Below are positions 7,430-15,111 of a stretch of DNA of 64,000 bases, piece after piece. The stretch is from Micrococcaceae bacterium Sec5.1 (GTDB taxonomy: Bacteria > Actinomycetota > Actinomycetes > Actinomycetales > Micrococcaceae): the NCBI GenBank assembly GCA_039636795.1, contig CP143430.1:1860001-1924000 (forward strand). Reading direction: 5' to 3'. The notes beneath the pieces were generated by a model. It was not told the origin of the DNA, ran no database searches, and saw only the letters and a list, made by a program, of their open reading frames with translations. Numbering within the stretch: the first letter of the stretch is position 1; each line of letters opens with the position of its first letter. Position numbers and translations under genes: made by a program.

Positions 7430-9244
7430 CTACTGCGCCCGGGGCGCCGAATACATCTCTTCGATCACGGCGTCAAAGTCCTTCATGACCTGTGCGCGCT
7501 TGACCTTCAGCGACGGAGTGAGGTGGCCTGAAGCCTCGGTGAAGTCGGCAGGGACGATTCGGAAGGACTTGATTGCCTCCGCTTGGGAGACGGACTGGTT
7601 GGCTTTGCTGATGAGGTCCTGGACCGCAGCCCTTACCACCGGGTTCCCGGCAGCTTCTTCCAAGGAGGTACCGGATGGAAGTCCATGGCGTTCCAGCCAT
7701 CCCGGCAACGCCTCCTCATCCAAGGTCACCAAAGCGCCGATGAACGGACGGTTATCGCCTACTACCAGGACCTGGGAAACCAGGGCGTCTGCGCGGATCT
7801 GGTCTTCCAGCAGCGCAGGAACCACGTTCTTTCCACCGGCCGTGACGATGATTTCCTTCTTGCGCCCGGTGATCTTGAGGAAGCCGTTGCTGTCCAGCTC
7901 ACCGATGTCCCCGGTGCGGAACCACCCGTCGGCGGCAAAGGTTTCCTGCGTGAGGTCTTCGCGCTTGTAGTAGCCACGCATAACGCAGACGCCCTTGGCG
8001 AGAATTTCGCCGTCGTCTGCGATCTTGACGGCGTTGCCCGGAAGCGGGGCGCCCACGGTGCCGATCCTGATCATCGAGGGTGTGTTGACGGAGATGGGCG
8101 CCGTGGTTTCCGTCAGGCCGTATCCCTCCAGGATCTGCAGGCCAATGCCTTGGAAGAAGTGGCCCAGGCGTTCGCCCAAGGGGCCGCCACCCGAAACAGC
8201 GTGTGCCACATGTCCGCCCATGGCGTCGCGGAGCTTTCCGTAGACGAGTTTGTCGAACACTGCATGCTTGAGCTTCAACCCCAAGCCCAGGGAACCGGCC
8301 TGGCGCGCCTTGGAGTACTCGATCGCGGTGTCCACTGCACGGTGGAAGATGGCGCCCTTGCCGCTATCCTCGGCTTTGGTCAGCGCCGAGTTGTAGACCT
8401 TCTCGAAGACGCGCGGCACCGCAAGGATGAACGTTGGCTGGAAGCTCTGGAGGTCGGCCAGCAGATGCTTGATATCCGGCGTGTGGGCTACTTTGACGCC
8501 CCCTGCCACGGCCAGCACGGAGATGAACCGTGCAAAGACGTGGGCCAGCGGGAGGAACATAATGGTCTTGGCTGACTCGTTGATGATCTCGCCCAGTGCC
8601 GCACGTGCATTCTCGGACAGCTCCACGAAGTTTCCGTGGGTCAGCTCGCAGCCCTTGGGCCTGCCTGTGGTTCCGGAGGTGTAGATGATGGTGGCCAGAT
8701 CCGTCAAGCCTGCAGCGGAGCGGCGCGTCTCAAGTTCCTCATCTGTGACACTGGTGCCGGCGGTGCGCAGGGCGTCAAGGCCGGCACCCTCAAGTTGCCA
8801 AACGTTGGCCACTGACTGGATGTCTTCGGCCGCAACAGCTTGCCGGATGATGTCCTCGTGGTGGGCGGCTTCACCGAAGGCGGCCACAGCGCCGGAATCG
8901 CCCAGGTTCCAAGCCACCTGCGATGGGGAAGAGGTCTCGTAAATTGGGACAGAAACGCCTCCTGCGAACCAGATGGCAAAGTCAACCAGCGACCATTCAT
9001 AACGGGTACGCGACATGATGCCAACACGATCGCCGGCGCCCACGCCACTGGCGATAAGGCCCTTGGCCAAGGTCTTGACGTCGGCAAGGAAATCCGTGGC
9101 CCGGATGTCCTGCCACTGTGCGCTGCTGTCCAGCTTGGCGAAAAGTGCAGGGTTGGAAGCCTTGGTGGCGGCCCGGACGACGAGGTCCGTGATGTTGGTT
9201 TCAGGGGCAACATTGACAAGAGGCGGAACACTGAATTCACGCAC
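7430..9244 (-). CDS. Long-chain fatty-acid-CoA ligase (FadD15-like)
   Basis: 604 residues from the GTG at 9244, which follows AAAGGAG by five bases; an ATG at 9265 is in frame but that ribosome site lies inside its extension. The AMP-binding signature TSGTTGRPKG, the GYGLTETTAP motif and the C-terminal TGRKKEIIVTAGGKN segment (catalytic lysine region) are present. The protein activates fatty acids to acyl-CoA through an acyl-adenylate. In mycobacteria fadD15 lies in the same neighbourhood as plsC, aroG and pknL, as here. The nearby acyltransferase suggests a lipid-recycling or phospholipid function, but substrate chain length cannot be read from the sequence. Confidence 0.9.
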   Translation of the reverse strand: MREFSVPPLVNVAPETNITDLVVRAATKASNPALFAKLDSSAQWQDIRATDFLADVKTLAKGLIASGVGAGDRVGIMSRTRYEWSLVDFAIWFAGGVSVPIYETSSPSQVAWNLGDSGAVAAFGEAAHHEDIIRQAVAAEDIQSVANVWQLEGAGLDALRTAGTSVTDEELETRRSAAGLTDLATIIYTSGTTGRPKGCELTHGNFVELSENARAALGEIINESAKTIMFLPLAHVFARFISVLAVAGGVKVAHTPDIKHLLADLQSFQPTFILAVPRVFEKVYNSALTKAEDSGKGAIFHRAVDTAIEYSKARQAGSLGLGLKLKHAVFDKLVYGKLRDAMGGHVAHAVSGGGPLGERLGHFFQGIGLQILEGYGLTETTAPISVNTPSMIRIGTVGAPLPGNAVKIADDGEILAKGVCVMRGYYKREDLTQETFAADGWFRTGDIGELDSNGFLKITGRKKEIIVTAGGKNVVPALLEDQIRADALVSQVLVVGDNRPFIGALVTLDEEALPGWLERHGLPSGTSLEEAAGNPVVRAAVQDLISKANQSVSQAEAIKSFRIVPADFTEASGHLTPSLKVKRAQVMKDFDAVIEEMYSAPRAQ

Positions 9245-9420
9245 GGTAGCTCCTTTGATATCCATGGGCCGCGAGAGGCTGCTTTCACTCTAGTATGCCC
9301 ACTCGCGGGGGTGTGTCCTATTTAACCTACTGGCGAGTAACTTTACGGATGACCGGCCGTTTCGAGCAACTCGGCGTTATCCAGCGCTTGGCGATGTCTG
9401 CCTGCCCGGGCCCGGCAGAA

Positions 9421-9426
9421 TAGGAT
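9421..9426 (+). promoter_or_regulatory. -10 element TAGGAT, leaderless start of glucokinase
   Basis: TAGGAT ends six bases before the ATG at 9433, and there is no Shine-Dalgarno sequence. Transcription should begin at or next to the start codon. Confidence 0.6.
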
Positions 9427-9432
9427 GTTGGG

Positions 9433-10491
9433 ATGCCTTCATTACGGTCCAGTTCCCGTGCCCGGCCCCGGCCACCAGTCGCTGCCTGGAAGGACGTTCC
9501 CTGGGCTGGACGCAGGAGTCATTTGGGCAGGCGGGGGCTGGCCATCGGCATTGACATCGGCGGCACCAAGGTAGCTGCCGGCGTTGTTGACGCCGAGGGC
9601 AGGATCCTCGCCGAGGCGCGCAGGTCCACGCCGGGCGCGGACCCCCGCGCCGTGGAGCAGACCATCGTGGAACTGGTTGACGAACTCAGCGCGGACCACC
9701 GGATTGCCTCCGTTGGTATTGGCGCGGCGGGTTGGATGGACCTCGACGGCGGTACGGTACTGTTCAGTCCGCACCTTGCCTGGCGCAACGAGCCCCTGAG
9801 GGAAAGCCTTCAGAATCTGTTGAGGCGGCCGGTCTTACTAACGAACGACGCCGACGCAGCCGCCTGGGCGGAGTGGCGCTTTGGCGCCGGCCAAGGTGAG
9901 AGCCGCCTGGTGTGCATCACGTTGGGCACGGGCATCGGCGGCGCAATGGTGATGGACGGGAGGGTTGAACGCGGCCGCTACGGTGTGGCAGGCGAATTCG
10001 GTCACCAGATCATTTTCCCCGGCGGGCACCGTTGCGAATGCGGCAATCGTGGCTGTTGGGAGCAATACGCGTCGGGGAACGCCCTCGGCCGTGAGGCCCG
10101 CCAATTGGTGCGAACCAACTCGCCTGAGGGCCGCGCACTCCTTGAACGCGCAGGCGGTGTGGAGGAGAGCATCACCGGCGCTGCAGTTACAACATTGGCG
10201 CTGGCCGGCGACTCTACGTCAAGGGAACTGTTGGCGGACCAAGGTGAATGGTTGGGCTTGGGGCTGGCCAACCTGGCGGCGGCACTGGATCCCGGGATGT
10301 TCGTGATTGGCGGCGGATTGTGCGACGCCGGGGACCTGCTCGCCGGACCGGCCCGTGAGGCATTCGCCCGGAATTTGACGGGGCGTGGATTCCGTCCGAT
10401 GGCAAGGATTGAGCTCGCCGCTCTGGGACCCCGCGCAGGCATGATCGGCGCTGCTGACCTTTCGAGGGTCAGCGGCCGTGCCCACAGCTAA
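9433..10491 (+). CDS. ROK-family glucokinase
   Basis: 352 residues. After a basic N-terminal extension of about 35 residues comes the phosphate-binding loop GIDIGGTKVAAG (about 39-50), then TLGTGIGGAM and the ROK zinc motif CECGNRGCWEQYASG (about 200-214), with the catalytic-Asp segment LLTNDADAAAWAE earlier. ROK kinases with CxCGxxGC phosphorylate glucose or related sugars with ATP. The alternative is a ROK kinase for another hexose or N-acetylsugar. A separate polyphosphate glucokinase gene lies at 52247, so the cell appears to have two routes to glucose 6-phosphate. The ATG at 9433 is supported by an ideally placed -10 element, which argues for the long N-terminus. Confidence 0.85.
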   Translation: MPSLRSSSRARPRPPVAAWKDVPWAGRRSHLGRRGLAIGIDIGGTKVAAGVVDAEGRILAEARRSTPGADPRAVEQTIVELVDELSADHRIASVGIGAAGWMDLDGGTVLFSPHLAWRNEPLRESLQNLLRRPVLLTNDADAAAWAEWRFGAGQGESRLVCITLGTGIGGAMVMDGRVERGRYGVAGEFGHQIIFPGGHRCECGNRGCWEQYASGNALGREARQLVRTNSPEGRALLERAGGVEESITGAAVTTLALAGDSTSRELLADQGEWLGLGLANLAAALDPGMFVIGGGLCDAGDLLAGPAREAFARNLTGRGFRPMARIELAALGPRAGMIGAADLSRVSGRAHS

Positions 10492-10521
10492 GCCGGCCGA
10501 CAACCAAGTGGGCGCGCGCAC

Positions 10522-11100
10522 CTAGATGCGTGCGCCGTCGTCGTCCTCGTTTTTCTCATGCGGTAGGCGCATGATCAGGTAAACGACCGAGGCCGCAAAG
10601 GCAACCACTATGCCAAGGATGGCCAGCAAGGGTGCCGAACGCCAAAACATCGCCGTAAAAAGCAGGGCGAGGGGGCCGCCCACAGCGCCAATCCATGCCA
10701 GCATGGTCAGCGGGTCCGTTCCCACCAGGCTGGGAGGCTCCTCGGGCACGAAGGCGCCGTCGTCGTCGTCCACCTCGAAATCGCGGGGACCCAGGGGCCT
10801 GCCGTCTGATTCTTCCTTTTCTCCTTGTGGCGTCCGGGCATCAGGCGCCGCTGCCGTGGCCGGAGAGGATAGTCCCAGCGGATCAAAGTCCCTGAAGCCC
10901 TTTGGGGCATCTTCCCTGGCCGGAGCGTCTTCCCTGGCTGGCGCGGCTCCTGCCTGTTCCCTTTCCGGCCGGCCCGGTTCGGGGGCCTCACCCAAGGGTG
11001 AGGATTCCGTTGCTTCCAGCCTGGCCACCAAATCCAACCACACGGCGTCGTCGTCTTTGTTGGCGCTCTGATCGGCAGAGTTGGGATCAGGCCTGTTCAT
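10522..11100 (-). CDS. Hypothetical membrane protein with disordered N-terminus
   Basis: 192 residues from the ATG at 11100, which lies 14 bases inside the end of the upstream hydrolase gene, indicating coupling. The first about 125 residues are rich in E, A, P, R and G with a tandem APAREDAPAREDAP segment, typical of a disordered cytoplasmic tail. The last about 60 residues hold two hydrophobic helices (LTMLAWIGAVGGPLALLFTA and LLAILGIVVAFAASVVYLIM) and a short charged end. No family is recognised. Being last in a three-gene unit with two alpha/beta hydrolases, it could tether or accompany them at the membrane; this is inference. Confidence 0.7.
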   Translation of the reverse strand: MNRPDPNSADQSANKDDDAVWLDLVARLEATESSPLGEAPEPGRPEREQAGAAPAREDAPAREDAPKGFRDFDPLGLSSPATAAAPDARTPQGEKEESDGRPLGPRDFEVDDDDGAFVPEEPPSLVGTDPLTMLAWIGAVGGPLALLFTAMFWRSAPLLAILGIVVAFAASVVYLIMRLPHEKNEDDDGARI

Positions 11101-11890
11101 CGGCTTTGTCCTTTTCGAGGGAAGACCCATCGCCGGCCAGGGCCGCCATGGTCTTTTGGATGAAGTCGACGGTTCCCGTGAAGATTTCAGGGGCGTCGTT
11201 GTCAAGGGTCGCAACATGATGGCTGTTGCTGAGGTAGGTGACGTCAACGGGCGCCTGGACCCGTGCACGAAGGAATTCGAGGCTGGCGTTGGAGATGACA
11301 TTGTCCACTGTGGAGCGAAAGACCCTGACAGGGGAACTGATGCGGGGCAATAGCGCGGCAGTGTCTTTGTACATCTTCTTCAACTCGTGGGCCGCTGCAA
11401 CCGGGGTGCGGGAATATGCCCCTTCGTCCTGGTCCGGCTTCAAAATGTCATTGGCGATTGCCGGAGTGCTCTTCATGACGTACTTGAGGGCCGCAACGAT
11501 CACGGCGCGCGGGTCATCAAGTACCAGGCCGGGGTTTACCACAATGGTGCCGGCCACGGGCCGTGTCGCCGCAATGCGCAGCGCCAGCGTTCCGCCCATG
11601 GACAGTCCAGCCGCGAACACGAAATCGCATTCGCCTGCCAGTTCCCTGTAGGAATCGTCAACGGCCCGGTGCCATTCACGCCATGAACGCGTGGCCATAT
11701 CCTGCCAGGTAGTTCCGTGCCCGGGGAGCAACGGAACCCTGACGGCATATCCCGCCGCTGCCAGGTGCTCCGCCCAGGGCCGGACGCTGTGGGGGCTTCC
11801 CGTAAACCCGTGTGACATGACGACGCCAACCCGGGGGCCTGGGCCAGTCCAGTTGCTGAGGAACGGGGAGAAATCGGGAAGCATTTTCAT
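11087..11890 (-). CDS. Alpha/beta hydrolase (carboxylesterase/monoacylglycerol lipase type), copy 1
   Basis: 267 residues. The fold is shown by the oxyanion segment SHGFTGSPHS (26-35), LLPGHGT (54-60), and the nucleophile elbow GLSMGG with Ser97. A late aspartate (STVDN) and histidine (SNSHHVATLD) complete a plausible triad. It resembles short-chain esterases of the Est30 type acting on carboxyl esters. It is adjacent to, and about half identical by eye with, the gene at 11887-12675; the stop of that gene and this start share the four bases 11887-11890. The natural substrate is unknown. Neighbouring acyltransferase and acyl-CoA ligase genes suggest lipid metabolism. Confidence 0.85.
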   Translation of the reverse strand: MKMLPDFSPFLSNWTGPGPRVGVVMSHGFTGSPHSVRPWAEHLAAAGYAVRVPLLPGHGTTWQDMATRSWREWHRAVDDSYRELAGECDFVFAAGLSMGGTLALRIAATRPVAGTIVVNPGLVLDDPRAVIVAALKYVMKSTPAIANDILKPDQDEGAYSRTPVAAAHELKKMYKDTAALLPRISSPVRVFRSTVDNVISNASLEFLRARVQAPVDVTYLSNSHHVATLDNDAPEIFTGTVDFIQKTMAALAGDGSSLEKDKADEQA

Positions 11891-12675
11891 GATGACTCTG
11901 AGGCTACTCTGTCCGCGGCATGCTGACGGAAAAACTGCGCCGATTCTTCAAAGATGGTGGGTGCATCCACATCCAACGTGGCTACGTGGCCGCTCGCCGG
12001 GAGGGTCACCACTTTGAGTCGGGAAGGGTCCATATGCCTGCTGATCATAGCTACGGAAGTGGGCGGGATGACGCCGTCCACTGAAGATTTGAAGACCAGC
12101 GCCGGGGCTTGAATTTGTGGGAGGGCCCGGGTTGCCTGGCGGAAGAGCTTCTTCAGTTCGTGCACTGACTTCAAAGGCGTCTTTGAGTAGTCACCGTCCT
12201 GTGTGGCGGCCGCCGTCGGTTTTTCTTCCTCAATGGGTGAGGTGGTGGGCATGACGTACTTGAGTGCTCCGACATACCTGACCCGGCGATCGTAGAAACT
12301 CAACCCTGGGTTCACCAGGACCAGGCCTGGAACATCGTGCAGTGAAGCGAGGCGGAGGGCAACAGCACCGCCCATGGACAGGCCTGCCACAAAACACGTC
12401 TCGGTCCGGGCGGCAAGGTCCAGATAGCTTCGCTCAAATGTCCTGTACCAGTCCTGCCATCGTGTGGTGGCGAGATCGTGCCAGCTGGTTCCGTGACCGG
12501 GAAGCAAAGGCACTGAAACGGAAAATCCCTGCCCGGCCAGATACTCGGCCCAGGGCAGGACGCTCAGCGGGCTACCCGTAAATCCGTGGCAGATGGCCAC
12601 TCCGGTGGAAGCATTGGCTCCATGGCCGGGATGGTGGAAAGCGAGCGGCGCGGCTGGTTTGTTGCGTTCCGTCAT
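11887..12675 (-). CDS. Alpha/beta hydrolase, copy 2
   Basis: 262 residues with the same architecture as its downstream neighbour: CHGFTGSPLS (29-38), PLLPGHGTSWHDLAT, nucleophile elbow GLSMGG with Ser100, SSVDG aspartate and SGHVATLD histidine. The close match in order and spacing of motifs shows a tandem duplication followed by divergence. It is first of a three-gene unit on the minus strand (hydrolase, hydrolase, membrane protein) with overlaps of 4 and 14 bases. It diverges from plsC, and the 109-base gap holds both promoters. GGAG sits just before the ATG. Confidence 0.85.
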   Translation of the reverse strand: MTERNKPAAPLAFHHPGHGANASTGVAICHGFTGSPLSVLPWAEYLAGQGFSVSVPLLPGHGTSWHDLATTRWQDWYRTFERSYLDLAARTETCFVAGLSMGGAVALRLASLHDVPGLVLVNPGLSFYDRRVRYVGALKYVMPTTSPIEEEKPTAAATQDGDYSKTPLKSVHELKKLFRQATRALPQIQAPALVFKSSVDGVIPPTSVAMISRHMDPSRLKVVTLPASGHVATLDVDAPTIFEESAQFFRQHAADRVASESS

Positions 12676-12784
12676 GGCTCCATCGTGTCACTCCTACCGA
12701 TATTTCTCACTGGAGTAGGGTTGCTGTTGAGTCCCACCGGCTTGGCCGGAAGGACGCCCGTAAACCGGTCGTGAGAGGACAAAC

Positions 12785-13576
12785 GTGTTCTATTGGGTCA
12801 TGAAGAGGATCTTTCTTGGTCCTGTTCTCAAACTGCTGTTCCGGCCATGGGTCAAAGGGCTGGACAACGTCCCCGGAAACGGCCCGGCAATCCTGGCGTC
12901 CAACCATTTGTCCTTTTCGGACTCCATCTTCCTGCCCCTGATGGTGGATCGGCCCGTGATCTTCCTTGCCAAGTCCGAGTACTTCACCGGCAAGGGCATG
13001 AAGGGCCGCTTGACGGCGCTGTTCTTCAGGCTCACGAACCAACTGCCTATGGACCGCTCCGGCGGAGCCGCGTCGGAGCTATCGCTGCAAGCCGGGAAGG
13101 ACGTCCTGAATTCCGGCGGGCTCTTGGGAATCTACCCCGAAGGCACCCGGAGTCCGGACGCCAAGCTCTACCGCGGCAAGGTGGGTGTTGCGCGCCTCGC
13201 GCTCCAGACCCGTGTCCCTGTGGTGCCGGTGGCGATGATTGGCACGGAAAAGGTCCAGCCCATTGGCAACAGGCTGCCCAGCATCCGGCGCATCGGTGTC
13301 ATCTTTGGGCAGCCCTTGGACTTCAGCCGTTATTACGGCATGGAGGATGACCGGCTCATTCAACGGGCTGCAACTGACGAAATCATGTACGAGCTGATGC
13401 GGCTTTCCGGACAAGAGTATGTGGACGAGTACGCAGCTGTGGTCAAGGCCCGCCTGGACGGCAAAGGGCCCGGGACCGTGGGTAAAGTCAAAGCGGCCGA
13501 GGAGGCTCCTTCAGACATCGCCGATGACAAGGATGAACCCAAGGAAGACGGGGGAGCGGCCAGCGGGGGACTGTGA
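12785..13576 (+). CDS. plsC: 1-acyl-sn-glycerol-3-phosphate acyltransferase
   Basis: 263 residues from a GTG after AGAGGA. The PlsC acyltransferase motifs are clear: NHLSFSD (40-46, the H-x4-D catalytic dyad His41/Asp46), PMDRSGG near 88 for substrate binding, and YPEGTRS (117-123). A hydrophobic N-terminus suggests membrane association. The enzyme adds the second acyl chain to lysophosphatidic acid. The C-terminal about 35 residues are charged and low-complexity. In mycobacteria a similar gene (Rv2182c) lies between fadD15 and aroG, and the order is the same here. Confidence 0.9.
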   Translation: MFYWVMKRIFLGPVLKLLFRPWVKGLDNVPGNGPAILASNHLSFSDSIFLPLMVDRPVIFLAKSEYFTGKGMKGRLTALFFRLTNQLPMDRSGGAASELSLQAGKDVLNSGGLLGIYPEGTRSPDAKLYRGKVGVARLALQTRVPVVPVAMIGTEKVQPIGNRLPSIRRIGVIFGQPLDFSRYYGMEDDRLIQRAATDEIMYELMRLSGQEYVDEYAAVVKARLDGKGPGTVGKVKAAEEAPSDIADDKDEPKEDGGAASGGL

Positions 13577-13630
13577 CGCATTCGGCAGGGACAGTTACGC
13601 CTGCAGTGCCCCAACCTTGGCGGAGGCTAC

Positions 13631-13636
13631 TACTCT
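13631..13636 (+). promoter_or_regulatory. -10 element TACTCT, leaderless start of DAHP synthase
   Basis: TACTCT ends six bases before GTG 13643. GAAGG touching the start codon is too close to act as a ribosome site. Confidence 0.6.
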
Positions 13637-13642
13637 TGAAGG

Positions 13643-15046
13643 GTGACTGAGCTAACCGCGAACACCGCACCCCCTGTAGTAGACCCGCTCGCCAGCACCG
13701 CCCAGAGTGGGGCTGCAAATTACCCCGGCCTTGACGCCTGGCGGGACCTGCCCATTTCCCAGCAGCCCACGTGGTCTGACTCCGAGGTCTTCAAGGCCTC
13801 CGTCAAGGAACTTTCCGTCGTTCCGCCTTTGGTATTTGCCGGCGAAGTTGATGTTCTTCGGGAGCGCTTGGCTGCGGCCGCCCAGGGCAAGGCTTTCCTC
13901 CTGCAGGGTGGAGACTGCGCAGAAACCTTTGAAGCCGCTACCGCGGACAAGATCAGCGCACGCGTCAAGACGATCCTCCAGATGGCCGTCGTGCTGACGT
14001 ACGGTGCGGCGATGCCGGTCATCAAGATGGGCCGCATGGCCGGCCAATTTGCCAAGCCGCGATCGTCCAACGATGAAACCCGCGACGGCGTGACGCTTCC
14101 CGCATACCGCGGAGATATCGTCAACGGCTACGACTTCACACCCGAGTCCCGCGCGCACGACGCCGGCAGGATGCTGAAGGCTTACCACACGTCGGCATCC
14201 ACACTTAACCTGATCCGGGCATTCACCCAAGGTGGCTTCGCGGATCTTCGGCTGGTCCACCAATGGAACAAGGGCTTCACTGAGAACCCGGCGCATGCCC
14301 GGTACGAGTCCCTTGCCCGCGACATTGATCGCGCCATCATGTTCATGGACTCCTGTGGTGCTGACTTCGAGGCGCTCAAGCGGGTTGAGTTCTTCGCCAG
14401 CCACGAGGCACTGCTGCTCGACTACGAACGCGCACTGACCCGCATCGACTCCCGCACCGGCCTGCCCTACGACACTTCCGCCCACTTCCTCTGGATCGGC
14501 GAGCGGACCCGCGAACTCGATCATGCCCACGTGGACTTCCTTTCCCGTGTACGGAACCCCATTGGAGTCAAGCTCGGCCCCACCACCAGCGGCGACGATG
14601 CCCTGCGCCTCATCGACAAGCTGGACCCCAACCGCGAACCCGGGCGCCTGACATTCATTACCCGCATGGGTGCCACCAACATCCGCGAAAAGCTGCCGGC
14701 CGTCGTCGAGCGCGTTACTGCATCCGGTGCCCAGGTCCTGTGGGTGACGGACCCGATGCACGGCAACACGGTGACCTCGCCAAACGGGTACAAGACCCGC
14801 AACTTCGACGACGTCATCGATGAAGTACGTGGATTCTTCGAAGTACACCACTCCTTGGGAACGGTTCCGGGTGGTCTGCATGTCGAAATGACCGGCGACG
14901 ACGTCGCTGAGTGCCTCGGTGGTGCAGATCCCATCGATCAGGACGCTTTCCTGGACCGCTACGAGTCTGTCTGCGATCCGCGCCTGAACCACATGCAGTC
15001 CCTTGAGATGGCATTCCTGGTGGCAGGAGCTCTCTCCAAGAGGTAG
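13643..15046 (+). CDS. aroG: Class II 3-deoxy-7-phosphoheptulonate (DAHP) synthase
   Basis: 467 residues, the length of the plant/actinobacterial class II enzyme. Family segments include GGDCAETFE (metal/phosphoenolpyruvate region), KMGRMAGQFAKPRS, YRGDIVNG, and WVTDPMHGNT near the C-terminus. The enzyme condenses phosphoenolpyruvate with erythrose 4-phosphate as the first step of the shikimate pathway. It lies tail-to-tail with a pknL-like kinase, the same pairing as Rv2178c and pknL in M. tuberculosis. A strong terminator follows. Confidence 0.95.
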   Translation: MTELTANTAPPVVDPLASTAQSGAANYPGLDAWRDLPISQQPTWSDSEVFKASVKELSVVPPLVFAGEVDVLRERLAAAAQGKAFLLQGGDCAETFEAATADKISARVKTILQMAVVLTYGAAMPVIKMGRMAGQFAKPRSSNDETRDGVTLPAYRGDIVNGYDFTPESRAHDAGRMLKAYHTSASTLNLIRAFTQGGFADLRLVHQWNKGFTENPAHARYESLARDIDRAIMFMDSCGADFEALKRVEFFASHEALLLDYERALTRIDSRTGLPYDTSAHFLWIGERTRELDHAHVDFLSRVRNPIGVKLGPTTSGDDALRLIDKLDPNREPGRLTFITRMGATNIREKLPAVVERVTASGAQVLWVTDPMHGNTVTSPNGYKTRNFDDVIDEVRGFFEVHHSLGTVPGGLHVEMTGDDVAECLGGADPIDQDAFLDRYESVCDPRLNHMQSLEMAFLVAGALSKR

Positions 15047-15056
15047 TAGATACAAG

Positions 15057-15094
15057 AAAGGTGCGGTCCGGATGAATCCGGACCGCACCTTTTT
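15057..15094 (+). terminator. Bidirectional terminator between aroG and pknL
   Basis: AAAGGTGCGGTCCGGAT (15057-15073) pairs with ATCCGGACCGCACCTTT, then more T residues. It lies between convergent genes and can serve both. Confidence 0.93.
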
Positions 15095-15111
15095 CGCTTC
15101 TCGCTTTTGTA

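Noticed and set aside
13652..15088. 478-codon frame opposite the DAHP synthase gene
   Set aside because: Antisense to a conserved enzyme, no domain, and it runs over the terminator.
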